DNA of 8,499 nt, taken from Candidatus Altimarinota bacterium. GTDB taxonomy: Bacteria > Patescibacteriota > Gracilibacteria > UM-FILTER-43-11. Where the stretch lies: positions 1 through 8,499 of the forward strand of contig JAOZLT010000059.1 of the NCBI GenBank assembly GCA_029934675.1. The letters run 5' to 3'. The notes beneath the pieces are model-generated. The model was not told the origin of the DNA and searched no databases. It saw only the letters and a list, made by a program, of their open reading frames with translations. Shown here one piece after another: positions 1-7,212 of this stretch (position 1 is the first letter of the stretch; each line of letters begins with the position of its first letter). The translations under genes were made by a program, and so were the position numbers.

Positions 1-165
1 TTATCTAAAAAAAAGTAAACACAGTTAAGTCAGGTTCTCTAATGAACTAATACAGATTATGTATACAAAAAAGAAGATATTTAAAAAAAACTATTCCTTT
101 TATAAATTTTCCCTGTTAAAATGGACTCGATATAAATTTAAAACGGTTTAATAAAAGTAATTATT

Positions 166-384
166 ATGAAACAAAAACAACAAATAATCATTCTAGTTGT
201 TATAATCGTCCTGATGGCTTTAGTATGGATTTTTTATATGAAAGGGAATGTATCTACCACCCCTAATTCATCTGCTCCAGTAGTCAGCGAAAAGAATGAC
301 AAATTCATTCCAGAGTTAAATAATACATTAGAAACTTCTGTAACTGTAATAGCCCCAACAACTCCACCAGCTGGCAATCAGTAG
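166..384 (+). CDS. Small single-pass membrane protein, function unknown
   Basis: A 72-residue protein I do not recognise. Residues 2-5 are polar and basic (KQKQ), followed by a strongly hydrophobic run at about 6-25 (QQIIILVVIIVLMALVWIFY). This reads as a transmembrane anchor or uncleaved signal. The remaining 45 residues are Ser/Thr/Pro/Asn-rich (VSTTPNSSAP early, APTTPPAG near the end), as in a short extracytoplasmic tail. There is no cysteine after the hydrophobic run, so it is not an obvious lipoprotein. ATG at 166 is the first start in the frame. The leader is A/T-rich with no Shine-Dalgarno site, and the stop is TAG. A terminator hairpin follows 22 bases after the stop, so it is probably transcribed alone. 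The membrane-plus-tail layout supports a real gene, but its small size and lack of known motifs leave doubt. Confidence 0.6.
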   Translation: MKQKQQIIILVVIIVLMALVWIFYMKGNVSTTPNSSAPVVSEKNDKFIPELNNTLETSVTVIAPTTPPAGNQ

Positions 385-406
385 AAAATGAATCCACATT
401 CAAGCT

Positions 407-445
407 AAAAATTGTCGATATATTCACTTACTATTGACAATTTTT
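407..445 (+). terminator. A/T-rich intrinsic terminator after the small membrane protein
   Basis: A perfect 10-bp inverted repeat pairs AAAAATTGTC (407-416) with GACAATTTTT (436-445). It can extend inward by four more pairs, one of them G-U, leaving an 11-base loop. The 3' arm ends in a run of five T. It sits 22 bases after the stop at 384. The stem is poor in G/C, so it would be a weak or bidirectional terminator. Its 3' arm overlaps a TTGACA box. Confidence 0.5.
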
Positions 446-461
446 GATATACATGATAAAT
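434..461 (+). promoter_or_regulatory. Candidate promoter for the LTD/thermonuclease gene
   Basis: A perfect -35 hexamer TTGACA (434-439) is followed after 16 bases by ATAAAT (456-461), a moderate -10; TAAATT at spacing 17 is the alternative. Transcription would start near 467-470, giving a 5' leader of about 130 bases that contains the folded element at 494-546. The -35 box lies inside the 3' arm of the upstream terminator hairpin. The -10 is imperfect, so this is a candidate only. Confidence 0.4.
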
Positions 462-493
462 TATTATCCTTTATTCATTAGAATAAAAACTAT

Positions 494-546
494 AAAGCCC
501 AAAGTTGCCGCCCTAACGACACAAAGTTAAGTAGCACATGGGCTTT
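494..546 (+). promoter_or_regulatory. Folded leader RNA candidate (attenuator or unknown riboregulator)
   Basis: AAAGCCCA (494-501) pairs perfectly with TGGGCTTT (539-546) and is followed by a T-rich stretch (TTTTATT from 544), like an intrinsic terminator. Unlike a plain terminator it encloses 37 bases. These contain TAAC (514-517) able to pair with GTTA (526-529) and TGC (506-508) able to pair with GCA (534-536). A second GCCC (510-513) could compete for GGGC (540-543). Combined with TAAC/GTTA, that gives an alternative helix excluding the outer stem. It lies 53 bases before the ATG at 600, within the predicted leader. I could not match it to a riboswitch class I know. It may be only a terminator with a structured loop. 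Confidence 0.42.
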
Positions 547-599
547 TATTAAAATTTGCAATCCTATATTTACTAATAACGCTTCTCCCGAAGATTATT

Positions 600-3557
600 A
601 TGAAACGCTATATATGTGGATTTTTATTTATTATATTTTTAACATTTAGCCCACTCATTTCAATTGCGGAAAACATATCAATTGAAGAAACTATCGCTGA
701 ATCAACAACAGAGTTACCTGTCCAAGCGGAAGTTAGTCAAGATGAACAAGTAGAGCCATATAACGAAGAAGTTGAGCCACAATCAGATTCTACATGCTTA
801 ATCATAAATGAAATAATGATAGGCTCGGAAGTAAATCCAGAAAAAGATAGCTGGCTTGAGTTTTATAACCCATCAGATCAAGAAATAACAATGGAAGGGT
901 GGCAAGCTAAAGGTATAACAGCAGGAGGAAGATGGGTAAATATAGTAAGTGATTCAACTCTTTCAATACAACCTGATGAATATTTCATATTATCCTATTA
1001 TTCCAATAGCAGATACTCAGCCCTAGCTGTTAAACCTCAAGCACAAAAATCGTCACTCCTTTTATTTGGTCCAGAAATCAATATTGAGATAAAAAATCCC
1101 AATGGAGATATTTGCGATACAGCCATCTTCAATCACGAAACATCGGATGAATTCAGGTCATATGAACGAAATGACGATGAGTGGCTAAAATCAGAACGTC
1201 AGATAAACCTCAAAGACGGATTAGCAAAAACATATGCCACACCAGGCATTGGTGTTGAACCCGACACCGAAAGTGGAGATAACCAACCCCACAATGAAGA
1301 TGATACCGAGGAGGATTCAACCGACACTGAAGATACGCAAAATCCTACACCTCCTGAAGAAAACGAAAACGATGATACTCAACCATCACCGCCTGAAAGC
1401 GAGGATAATAATCCTCGCCCAACCGAACAACCAACCAACGAACTACCATCTTCAGACACCCCCACCTACCAATCCCTTTTCCTTATCAACGAATTTATGC
1501 CAAATCCTGAAGGAACTGATACAGAAAATGAGTGGATTGAACTTTTTAACCCAACCAATTCTCCTATAAATATAAAAGGTTGGTATTTAGATGATGCGGA
1601 CGGCGCCAGTAATCCGAAAAAATTTGTTGAAAGAACTGTTATCGCACCAAATACATACCTAGTTATAAAAGAACCATATCTGAAGCTCTCACTAAAAAAC
1701 AGTAATGATGAAGTAAGGCTACTCAATCCAAATAAGGAGATATCCGAAGTCATCAGTTATTCAGACGCCAAGGAAAATATTTCATACTCAAAAAAATCTG
1801 ACGGAACTTTCACATGGACCAACAAAGCCACTCCAGGATCAAAGAATCAATTTCCACCACCACCAAAAGCTTATCTTCCCGACACCATATTATTTCAAAG
1901 CATAATCCCAAACCCTGACGGCAAAGATTCTGGCAATGAATCGATTATCCTGAAAAATAATATAAATGAAGAAGTCGATTTGAGTATGTGGAAACTCAGA
2001 AATCAGAAAAACAAGGATTACAATTTGGAAAATTTGATAATAAACCCCTTTGAAAAACTCACATTAAATCCATCAGAGATTGGATTAGGCCTTGCAAATA
2101 AATCCGACCAACTAAGCCTTATCGATCCCATGGGTAATTTAATAGATAGAATTTACTGGATAGAAGCAAAAAGCGACCAGGTAATTTACAAGCCTGATTA
2201 CTTTCAGGACGGACTTAGAGCAAAGGTCACTAATATTGTTGATGGAGATACCTTTGACGTAACTATTGATAGCGAAAAATTCAGAATTCGGCTAATCGGA
2301 GTAGATACACCAGAAACCGTACATCCTACAAAAAGAGCTGAAGAATCTGGAAAAATTGCAAGTAATTATCTAAATAATTTACTAACAAACAAAACCGTAT
2401 CCCTCAGTTTTGACAACACAAAAACAGATATCTACAACCGCCTACTGGCATATGTTTATTTGGATAATATTTTAATAAACGCCGACCTGATAAAAAATGG
2501 ATATGGATACGCATACACCAAATACCCATTCAAATATCAGAATGTGTTCGTAGAATACGAACAAACCGCAAAAGAATCAGGAATCGGAATATGGTCCGTA
2601 GGGGACGCATTTTTGCATCCCAAAAAACCAACAACCGACAACCCAAACCCAGACCCCAATACAAACCCAAACCCAGATACAGTAAATGATGTAAAACTGG
2701 TAAATGATGAAAATACAGTAAAAATCGAAAACGAAAATACACATCCTCAACAAAACTGCCCCACCACTGGATTAGCCCTCGAATCTATCCTCCCAAATCC
2801 ACAAAAAGGTGAAGCTATCGAATATATCAAAGTAAAAAACATATCCGACAACACAATCTGCCTAAATGGATGGCAATTGGATGATATGACCGATGGAGGT
2901 TCTAAACCTTTTACAATCAAAGGTGGTGGTATTCAACCTGGTGGCATCCGAACTTTCCGAAAAACCGAAACCAAAATCACTCTAAATAACAAAGATGATT
3001 GCGCTTCTTTAATAAACCCTGATGACGAACCAATAGACCGTATCTGCTACGGAAAAACCCACAAAAACGAAATATTTACCCACGAAGGTGGCAATTGGAT
3101 CCCAAAGCCAAAATCCAAAAAAAATCCAACGAAATCCACCAATGTCAAACAAAATCCACCAAAATCCACCCGCAATACCACAGAATTCCAATGGGAATTC
3201 AAAAACGAAACCTTAAATGGAGAAATCGTTTTTGTATATGAAGAAGGTAAAATCCTCTATCTCAAAAACGATAAAAAAGTTATCCCTGTTTCTTACGCCA
3301 ACAGCCAAGTCAGCATATCGGAAACAAAAGAGTTTCTGGATTTAAATTCGGAAGTTCAACTAGATATAAAATCATCACCAAACGAAAATCAGCTTATCGG
3401 AATAAGTCAAAACAACACCCATAAACTCAACACTGAAAACGAGCCATTCTTCACTAAAGTTACGGAGCCTCACCCAACCATACCCACCGAACTCAAATAC
3501 CTCCTCGGCTTATTGTTGGTAATCGGAGGACTATATATTTTAAAAAAGAAGTTTTAG
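600..3557 (+). CDS. Secreted, C-terminally anchored multi-LTD protein with thermonuclease (SNase) domain
   Basis: A 985-residue surface protein predicted to cut DNA/RNA outside the cell. The signal peptide is 1-23 (likely cleavage after SIA). LTD1 is about 66-217, then a Pro/Glu/Asp/Thr-rich linker 218-291. LTD2 is about 293-414, with INEFMPNP and EWIELFNP motifs. LTD3 is more divergent, about 428-520. The SNase domain is about 539-666. An Asn-Pro repeat linker (681-693) leads to LTD4 (about 724-820), then a Lys/Pro linker with a duplicated NPxKST motif (842-857). A C-terminal membrane helix (967-981) ends in KKKF. By alignment to Staphylococcus nuclease from memory, the catalytic set is intact: D550 in VDGDT, R564, D569 and E572 in VDTPE, and R614. 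LTD folds are known in bacterial surface proteins and nucleases. A role in scavenging nucleotides or degrading external DNA is inference. No Shine-Dalgarno is clear; GAAG at 590-593 is weak. Confidence 0.93.
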   Translation: MKRYICGFLFIIFLTFSPLISIAENISIEETIAESTTELPVQAEVSQDEQVEPYNEEVEPQSDSTCLIINEIMIGSEVNPEKDSWLEFYNPSDQEITMEGWQAKGITAGGRWVNIVSDSTLSIQPDEYFILSYYSNSRYSALAVKPQAQKSSLLLFGPEINIEIKNPNGDICDTAIFNHETSDEFRSYERNDDEWLKSERQINLKDGLAKTYATPGIGVEPDTESGDNQPHNEDDTEEDSTDTEDTQNPTPPEENENDDTQPSPPESEDNNPRPTEQPTNELPSSDTPTYQSLFLINEFMPNPEGTDTENEWIELFNPTNSPINIKGWYLDDADGASNPKKFVERTVIAPNTYLVIKEPYLKLSLKNSNDEVRLLNPNKEISEVISYSDAKENISYSKKSDGTFTWTNKATPGSKNQFPPPPKAYLPDTILFQSIIPNPDGKDSGNESIILKNNINEEVDLSMWKLRNQKNKDYNLENLIINPFEKLTLNPSEIGLGLANKSDQLSLIDPMGNLIDRIYWIEAKSDQVIYKPDYFQDGLRAKVTNIVDGDTFDVTIDSEKFRIRLIGVDTPETVHPTKRAEESGKIASNYLNNLLTNKTVSLSFDNTKTDIYNRLLAYVYLDNILINADLIKNGYGYAYTKYPFKYQNVFVEYEQTAKESGIGIWSVGDAFLHPKKPTTDNPNPDPNTNPNPDTVNDVKLVNDENTVKIENENTHPQQNCPTTGLALESILPNPQKGEAIEYIKVKNISDNTICLNGWQLDDMTDGGSKPFTIKGGGIQPGGIRTFRKTETKITLNNKDDCASLINPDDEPIDRICYGKTHKNEIFTHEGGNWIPKPKSKKNPTKSTNVKQNPPKSTRNTTEFQWEFKNETLNGEIVFVYEEGKILYLKNDKKVIPVSYANSQVSISETKEFLDLNSEVQLDIKSSPNENQLIGISQNNTHKLNTENEPFFTKVTEPHPTIPTELKYLLGLLLVIGGLYILKKKF

Positions 3558-3601
3558 ACTTGAGACCTACCTTTGCCGACAGGCAGGCTTGCGACTTGAG
3601 A
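3557..3601. repeat. REP-like palindrome flanked by 9-bp direct repeats
   Basis: GACTTGAGA occurs at 3557-3565 and 3593-3601. It brackets 27 bases containing TGCC-GACA-GGCA and a CCTACC...GGCAGGC layout. Degenerate relatives lie at 4641-4665 and, on the other strand, at 8341-8356. The flanking repeats look like a target-site duplication, but the left copy includes the last base of the preceding stop codon. Short palindromes of this type are, to my knowledge, common between genes in CPR genomes. Confidence 0.5.
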
Positions 3602-3641
3602 TGTGAAACTGTAAAGTGCTTACGCAATAAACACAAAAAAT

Positions 3642-4595
3642 ATGCTCACATACATCCTATTTATAGTCGGCTTCATATTCTTAGTTAAAGGCGCAGATTA
3701 TTTAGTAGAAGGTTCAAGTTCAATTGCAAAACGTATTGGTGTCTCAGACCTTGTTATCGGTCTCACAATCGTTTCTTTAGGAACATCAGCACCTGAGCTA
3801 CTTGTTAATATAATTGCATCATTTAAGGGTAATGCAGACATTGGGATGGGCAACATTATAGGTAGTAACATCTCCAATATACTTCTGATTCTTGGTATCT
3901 CAGCAATTATTTACCCATTACAAATCAAAAAACAAACAACCTGGAAAGAAATCCCAATGAATATTCTTGCGGGAATAATGCTTTTAGTAATGGCAAATGA
4001 TGTTTTTTTTGATGGAGCGACATCATCCACATTAAGCAGAGTTGAAGGAATAATATTAATGATTTTCTTCATCAAATTCATGCATTACACAATTGGATTA
4101 GCAAAAGCTAGCAAAGAAAAAAATGAAGAGCAACATAAATATTCAATTCCAAAAGCATTATTAATGACAATTATTGGTATTATAGGATTAGCTCTTGGTG
4201 GCCAGTGGGTAGTAGATGGAGCAATTGCTATTGCGGCAAATTTTGGACTAAGCGAAAGCTTGATAGGATTAACAATAGTAGCAATCGGCACGTCACTTCC
4301 CGAACTCGCTACATCCGCTGTTGCAGCATACAAACACAAAACAGATATTGCTATTGGCAATATAGTTGGCTCAAATCTCTTTAATATTTATTGGGTACTC
4401 GGTTTAAGTGCCTTCATCAAACCAATGCCATTTAACCAAACTATTAATACAGACATAATGGTATTCATCTTTGCTGCAATAATGCTTTTTGGCTCAGCTT
4501 TTATTGGCAAAAAAAAATATATTGATAAAAAGGAAGGAGTTGTATTTATCCTTGCGTACGTGGGATATATAGCGTTCTTGATTGTAAGAGGCTGA
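3642..4595 (+). CDS. Calcium/sodium antiporter, CaCA family (YrbG-like)
   Basis: A 317-residue inner-membrane antiporter expected to exchange Ca2+ for Na+ (or H+). The duplicated alpha repeats are clear. Alpha-1 has GLTIVSLGTSAPE at 40-52 followed by GNIIGSN at 70-76. Alpha-2 has GLTIVAIGTSLPE at 209-221 followed by GNIVGSN at 239-245. The ion-coordinating glutamates are E52 and E221, each in the GTSxPE motif. Hydrophobic segments fit about ten helices, with a short charged loop near 154-166 (KASKEKNEEQHK), as in YrbG-type proteins. Length is normal for bacterial members (about 310-330). ATG at 3642 gives the natural first helix; no Shine-Dalgarno precedes it. A weak promoter is possible (TTGCGA 3589-3594, 17 bp, TAAAGT 3612-3617). 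The stop TGA is followed at once by TAA. Confidence 0.95.
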   Translation: MLTYILFIVGFIFLVKGADYLVEGSSSIAKRIGVSDLVIGLTIVSLGTSAPELLVNIIASFKGNADIGMGNIIGSNISNILLILGISAIIYPLQIKKQTTWKEIPMNILAGIMLLVMANDVFFDGATSSTLSRVEGIILMIFFIKFMHYTIGLAKASKEKNEEQHKYSIPKALLMTIIGIIGLALGGQWVVDGAIAIAANFGLSESLIGLTIVAIGTSLPELATSAVAAYKHKTDIAIGNIVGSNLFNIYWVLGLSAFIKPMPFNQTINTDIMVFIFAAIMLFGSAFIGKKKYIDKKEGVVFILAYVGYIAFLIVRG

Positions 4596-4610
4596 TAAAT
4601 TAATTCAGAA

Positions 4611-4705
4611 TTCAGAATAACCAATTTCCAAAAGATTTCGAACCTCACCTACTGGCAAACAGGTTTCTAATATTGAAACATTATTTGGAAATTGGTTATT
4701 CTGAA
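4611..4705. repeat. 95-bp inverted repeat with 22-bp perfect arms around a REP-like core
   Basis: The left arm 4611-4632 (starts TTCAGAATAACC) is the exact reverse complement of the right arm 4684-4705 (ends GGTTATTCTGAA). The 51-base centre holds AACCTCACCTAC...GGCAAACAGGTTTC, a degenerate REP-like palindrome; the 12-mer AACCTCACCTAC recurs at 7520-7531. There is no long T-run after the right arm, so a classic terminator is unlikely, though the hairpin could still end or stabilise transcripts. A miniature non-autonomous element is an alternative. Confidence 0.7.
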
Positions 4706-4763
4706 CTAGTCATTTAATAGTAGTTTCTTGCGAAAATGCACGATTTTAATTAAACTGACTCTG

Positions 4764-6023
4764 ATGAAAACCTTATTCAAATTCTTAATCACCAAAATCC
4801 TTGCCTTCCAGGCAAGGAGGTACTTAAAAAAACACCGCGTTCAGGTAATAGCTGTAACAGGAAGCATCGGAAAAACCAGTACCAAAGAAGCTATTTATCA
4901 TATTTTAAAAAACAGATTTAAGATTTATGCCAGCCCACAAGGTTTTAATACAAATTTAGGTGTTAGTTTAGCTATTTTACAGGAAGAAAAATCTGGCTTC
5001 AGCTCTCCGATTATATGGTTCAAAATTTTAAAAAGAGCTTTTTTTGATAAAAAGAAAATCTACCAAAAAATAGTAATTGAAATGGGTGCAGATAAACCTG
5101 GCGATATCAAGAAGCTCACCAAAATCGCTAAACCAAAAATCGGAGTTATCACAAACATAAACCCAGTTCATTTAGCTAAAGGACAATTTAAGGATTTGGA
5201 AGATATCCGCAAAGAAAAAAACAGTCTCATAAAAAATATGACCAGCAATTGTATAGCTATTTTAAATTATGACGATCCACTTGTAAGAAGTATGGATACT
5301 GGCAGCGAAAAAGTCAGCTATGGCACCAAAATGGATATGGATGTAAGTGCTTTTGATATAGAAACTTTAAATACAGCAACCAAATTCACAATCAGCCACA
5401 AAGGCGAGGATCATAAGTTTAAAGTCCCAGTTTTAGGAAGCTTTCAGGTTAATATCTTACTGCCCGCTATTGCTGTTGCTCTCAAGCTCGGAATGAATTT
5501 AAAAGAATGTAATGAAGCACTTAAAAATTTCAAATTACCACCGAGTAGGATGAATCCAATCCCAGGTATAAATGATTGTTCGATTATAGATAGTTCATAC
5601 AACGCCTCGCCAACAAGTATGACAAAGGCATTGGAACTATTAAGCGAACTAAAAGCTGATAGAAAAATTGCAGTATTAGGAACTATGAATGAATTAGGAG
5701 ACATAACAAAAGAGGCACATCTGACCTTAGGTGCCCAAGCAGTTCATGTTGCCAAAATATTAGTAGCAATAGGCCCAGAAGCAGCAACAATCAAGCAAGG
5801 TGCTGTAGATGCAGGAATGCAGGAAGATAATATCTACACATTCTTCGATTCCGAAGATGCTGGACACTTTCTCAAGACTTTTCTAACCGCTAAAGACTTA
5901 ATTCTTGTTAAAGGTTCTCAGAATAAAGTACGCATGGAACGGCTTGTTAAATTAATAATGGGACACCCCGAACAAGCCGGTATATTATTGTGTAGACAAG
6001 ATGATGCTTGGGAGAAAATATAA
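4764..6023 (+). CDS. murF: MurF-like Mur ligase lacking the N-terminal UDP-substrate domain
   Basis: An ATP-dependent Mur ligase, closest to MurF (UDP-MurNAc-tripeptide:D-Ala-D-Ala ligase), acting in peptidoglycan precursor synthesis. It is 419 residues from the ATG at 4764. A TTG at 4728 would add 12 residues, but I prefer the ATG because the added part is not conserved-looking. The order is: a hydrophobic/basic N-terminus (1-25); the P-loop GSIGKTS (33-39); FNTNLGV (61-67); EMGAD (106-110); NINPVH (131-136), where most MurF have NIGxAH; a probable carbamylated lysine near K152; LNYDD; IDSSYNASP (276-283 for DSSYNASP), where canonical MurF has a DDxYNA-type motif; and KGSQNKVRMERL near the end. 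The usual ~100-residue N-terminal UDP-binding domain is absent, replaced by a short hydrophobic stretch. I know this form from CPR genomes. Substrate is therefore uncertain. Confidence 0.85.
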   Translation: MKTLFKFLITKILAFQARRYLKKHRVQVIAVTGSIGKTSTKEAIYHILKNRFKIYASPQGFNTNLGVSLAILQEEKSGFSSPIIWFKILKRAFFDKKKIYQKIVIEMGADKPGDIKKLTKIAKPKIGVITNINPVHLAKGQFKDLEDIRKEKNSLIKNMTSNCIAILNYDDPLVRSMDTGSEKVSYGTKMDMDVSAFDIETLNTATKFTISHKGEDHKFKVPVLGSFQVNILLPAIAVALKLGMNLKECNEALKNFKLPPSRMNPIPGINDCSIIDSSYNASPTSMTKALELLSELKADRKIAVLGTMNELGDITKEAHLTLGAQAVHVAKILVAIGPEAATIKQGAVDAGMQEDNIYTFFDSEDAGHFLKTFLTAKDLILVKGSQNKVRMERLVKLIMGHPEQAGILLCRQDDAWEKI

Positions 6024-6088
6024 TTACTTATGATTTCTAATTTGTAAATTAATTTAACGTTTATAAAAACAAGTTTTAATTATATATT

Positions 6089-7108
6089 ATGACTTTAACC
6101 AAAAATGAGAAGGAAATTTTAAAATCAATTGTTGTAGCTTCAGAAAATGATCCCAACAAACCAGAGTTTCCGGCAGATAACCCTAAATTCCCAGCCACTC
6201 CAACATACAAAATTAAAATTCCGGAATTTTCTGACATCTGGATAAAAGATGAAAGTTATAATCCGACTGGAACCCATAAAGACCGTATGGCCTGGGAAAT
6301 TGTTGTAACTTATAGAAATTTTCTACTAGCCAAAAAAAGAAATCAAATAAAAGGAAAACTTCCATCAATGTCAATAATTTCATCTGGCTCAGCTGCTATT
6401 GCCATCCAAACTCAACTAAAAAAATATAACCTTCCAAATCTCAAGGTGTTAGTTGATATCAATATTGATTCAAATGTCCTCAAATCCATAAAAAAAATAG
6501 GTTGCAAAATTTATAAAACAAAATTAAATAAAAAACCATTTAACTGGAAGGAAATCTTAGCTTTAACTCACAATCCAAATGGCTTTGACATCACATCAAA
6601 TGAAGCCTTTGATCCAACTACAAAATTTTATGATTGGCTAAGTTATGAAATTATAAACTCTTCACCAGATTATTGTTTTATTCCTTTCGGAACTGGAAAT
6701 TTATTTGAAAATGTCTTAAATATCAACAAAAAAGAGATTTCAACTCAAAATCATGACCCCAGATTTAAAGGAAATATAGAAATATTAAAAAAATGTAATT
6801 TTTTAGGAGCCACAACAAACAATCCTAAGTCTAAAGCAGATAAATTATATTCTCCCCATTTACCATTTGTCCATTTTGATGAACAATGGATTAAGCTATA
6901 TCGTCATACAGGATTTTGTGGTTCAGAATCCAATGTTATCTCAACTAAAGAACACTTTTTTGACAAAGCTTTAAAGCTTACTAAATCACAAAAAATAAAT
7001 TGTGAACCTTCAGGTATTGCCGGACTAGCACTTCTTCTTCAAATGAAAAACAAAATTCCTAAAAACAAAAAAATTCTAATTGTTAATACGGGTAAAACTA
7101 AATATTAA
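6089..7108 (+). CDS. PLP-dependent enzyme, fold type II (threonine synthase-like)
   Basis: A 339-residue cytoplasmic enzyme of the tryptophan-synthase-beta / threonine synthase superfamily. The cofactor lysine is K64 in ESYNPTGTHKDR, the counterpart of NPTGSFKDR in threonine synthases. The phosphate-binding turn is PFGTGN (199-204). CEPSGIAG (305-312) and a C-terminal VNTGKT match late family motifs. The asparagine-loop position reads SSGSAA (98-103) where the family usually has SSGNxG, so substrate handling may differ. There is no N-terminal threonine-synthase domain, and no amino-acid biosynthesis gene sits nearby. Threonine synthase, cysteine synthase and diaminopropionate-type activities all stay open. 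The gene is richer in A/T at third positions than the LTD gene. It has no Shine-Dalgarno and converges on the minus-strand RNA, sharing its terminator. Confidence 0.85.
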   Translation: MTLTKNEKEILKSIVVASENDPNKPEFPADNPKFPATPTYKIKIPEFSDIWIKDESYNPTGTHKDRMAWEIVVTYRNFLLAKKRNQIKGKLPSMSIISSGSAAIAIQTQLKKYNLPNLKVLVDINIDSNVLKSIKKIGCKIYKTKLNKKPFNWKEILALTHNPNGFDITSNEAFDPTTKFYDWLSYEIINSSPDYCFIPFGTGNLFENVLNINKKEISTQNHDPRFKGNIEILKKCNFLGATTNNPKSKADKLYSPHLPFVHFDEQWIKLYRHTGFCGSESNVISTKEHFFDKALKLTKSQKINCEPSGIAGLALLLQMKNKIPKNKKILIVNTGKTKY

Positions 7109-7147
7109 ATAACAATTAGTAATTAAAAAGTAATAATAAATGATAAA

Positions 7148-7187
7148 TTCAAAAAAACCTGAACTAAAAAGCAAAGGTTTTTTTGAA
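7148..7187. terminator. Bidirectional intrinsic terminator
   Basis: A 13-bp perfect stem pairs 7148-7160 (TTCAAAAAAACCT) with 7175-7187 (AGGTTTTTTTGAA) around a 14-base loop. Each strand has a G/C step (CCT/AGG) followed by seven T, so it can work in both directions. On + it lies 39 bases after the PLP-enzyme stop. On - it would end the RNA predicted to start near 7991. Confidence 0.75.
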
Positions 7188-7212
7188 ACTCCCACCAAGA
7201 ACGAAACCGCAA

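Noticed and set aside
494..546. Known riboswitch (preQ1, c-di-GMP, fluoride, THF, SAM) or twister-type ribozyme
   Set aside because: Short look-alikes (GCCCTAAC, CACAAAG, TAAGTAGC) occur, but the conserved cores are not complete for any of them.
1234..1569. A second + strand open frame inside the surface protein gene
   Set aside because: It overlaps the Pro/Thr/Asp-rich linker and LTD2 in another frame. Its Pro/Leu/Lys/Thr composition is a shadow of that biased sequence.
1466..1753. Antisense open frames inside the LTD, antiporter and ligase genes (e.g. here, 4085-4360, 5444-5704)
   Set aside because: Each lies within a strongly supported + strand gene and shows no domain or start context of its own.
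3642..4595. Recoded TGA (Gly/Trp code) as in some CPR groups
   Set aside because: The antiporter ends in TGA followed by TAA, which is ambiguous alone, but none of the long frames contains in-frame TGA, so the standard code fits.
4728..4763. TTG start adding 12 residues to the MurF-like ligase
   Set aside because: The ATG at 4764 is a better start codon; the added residues show no family feature.
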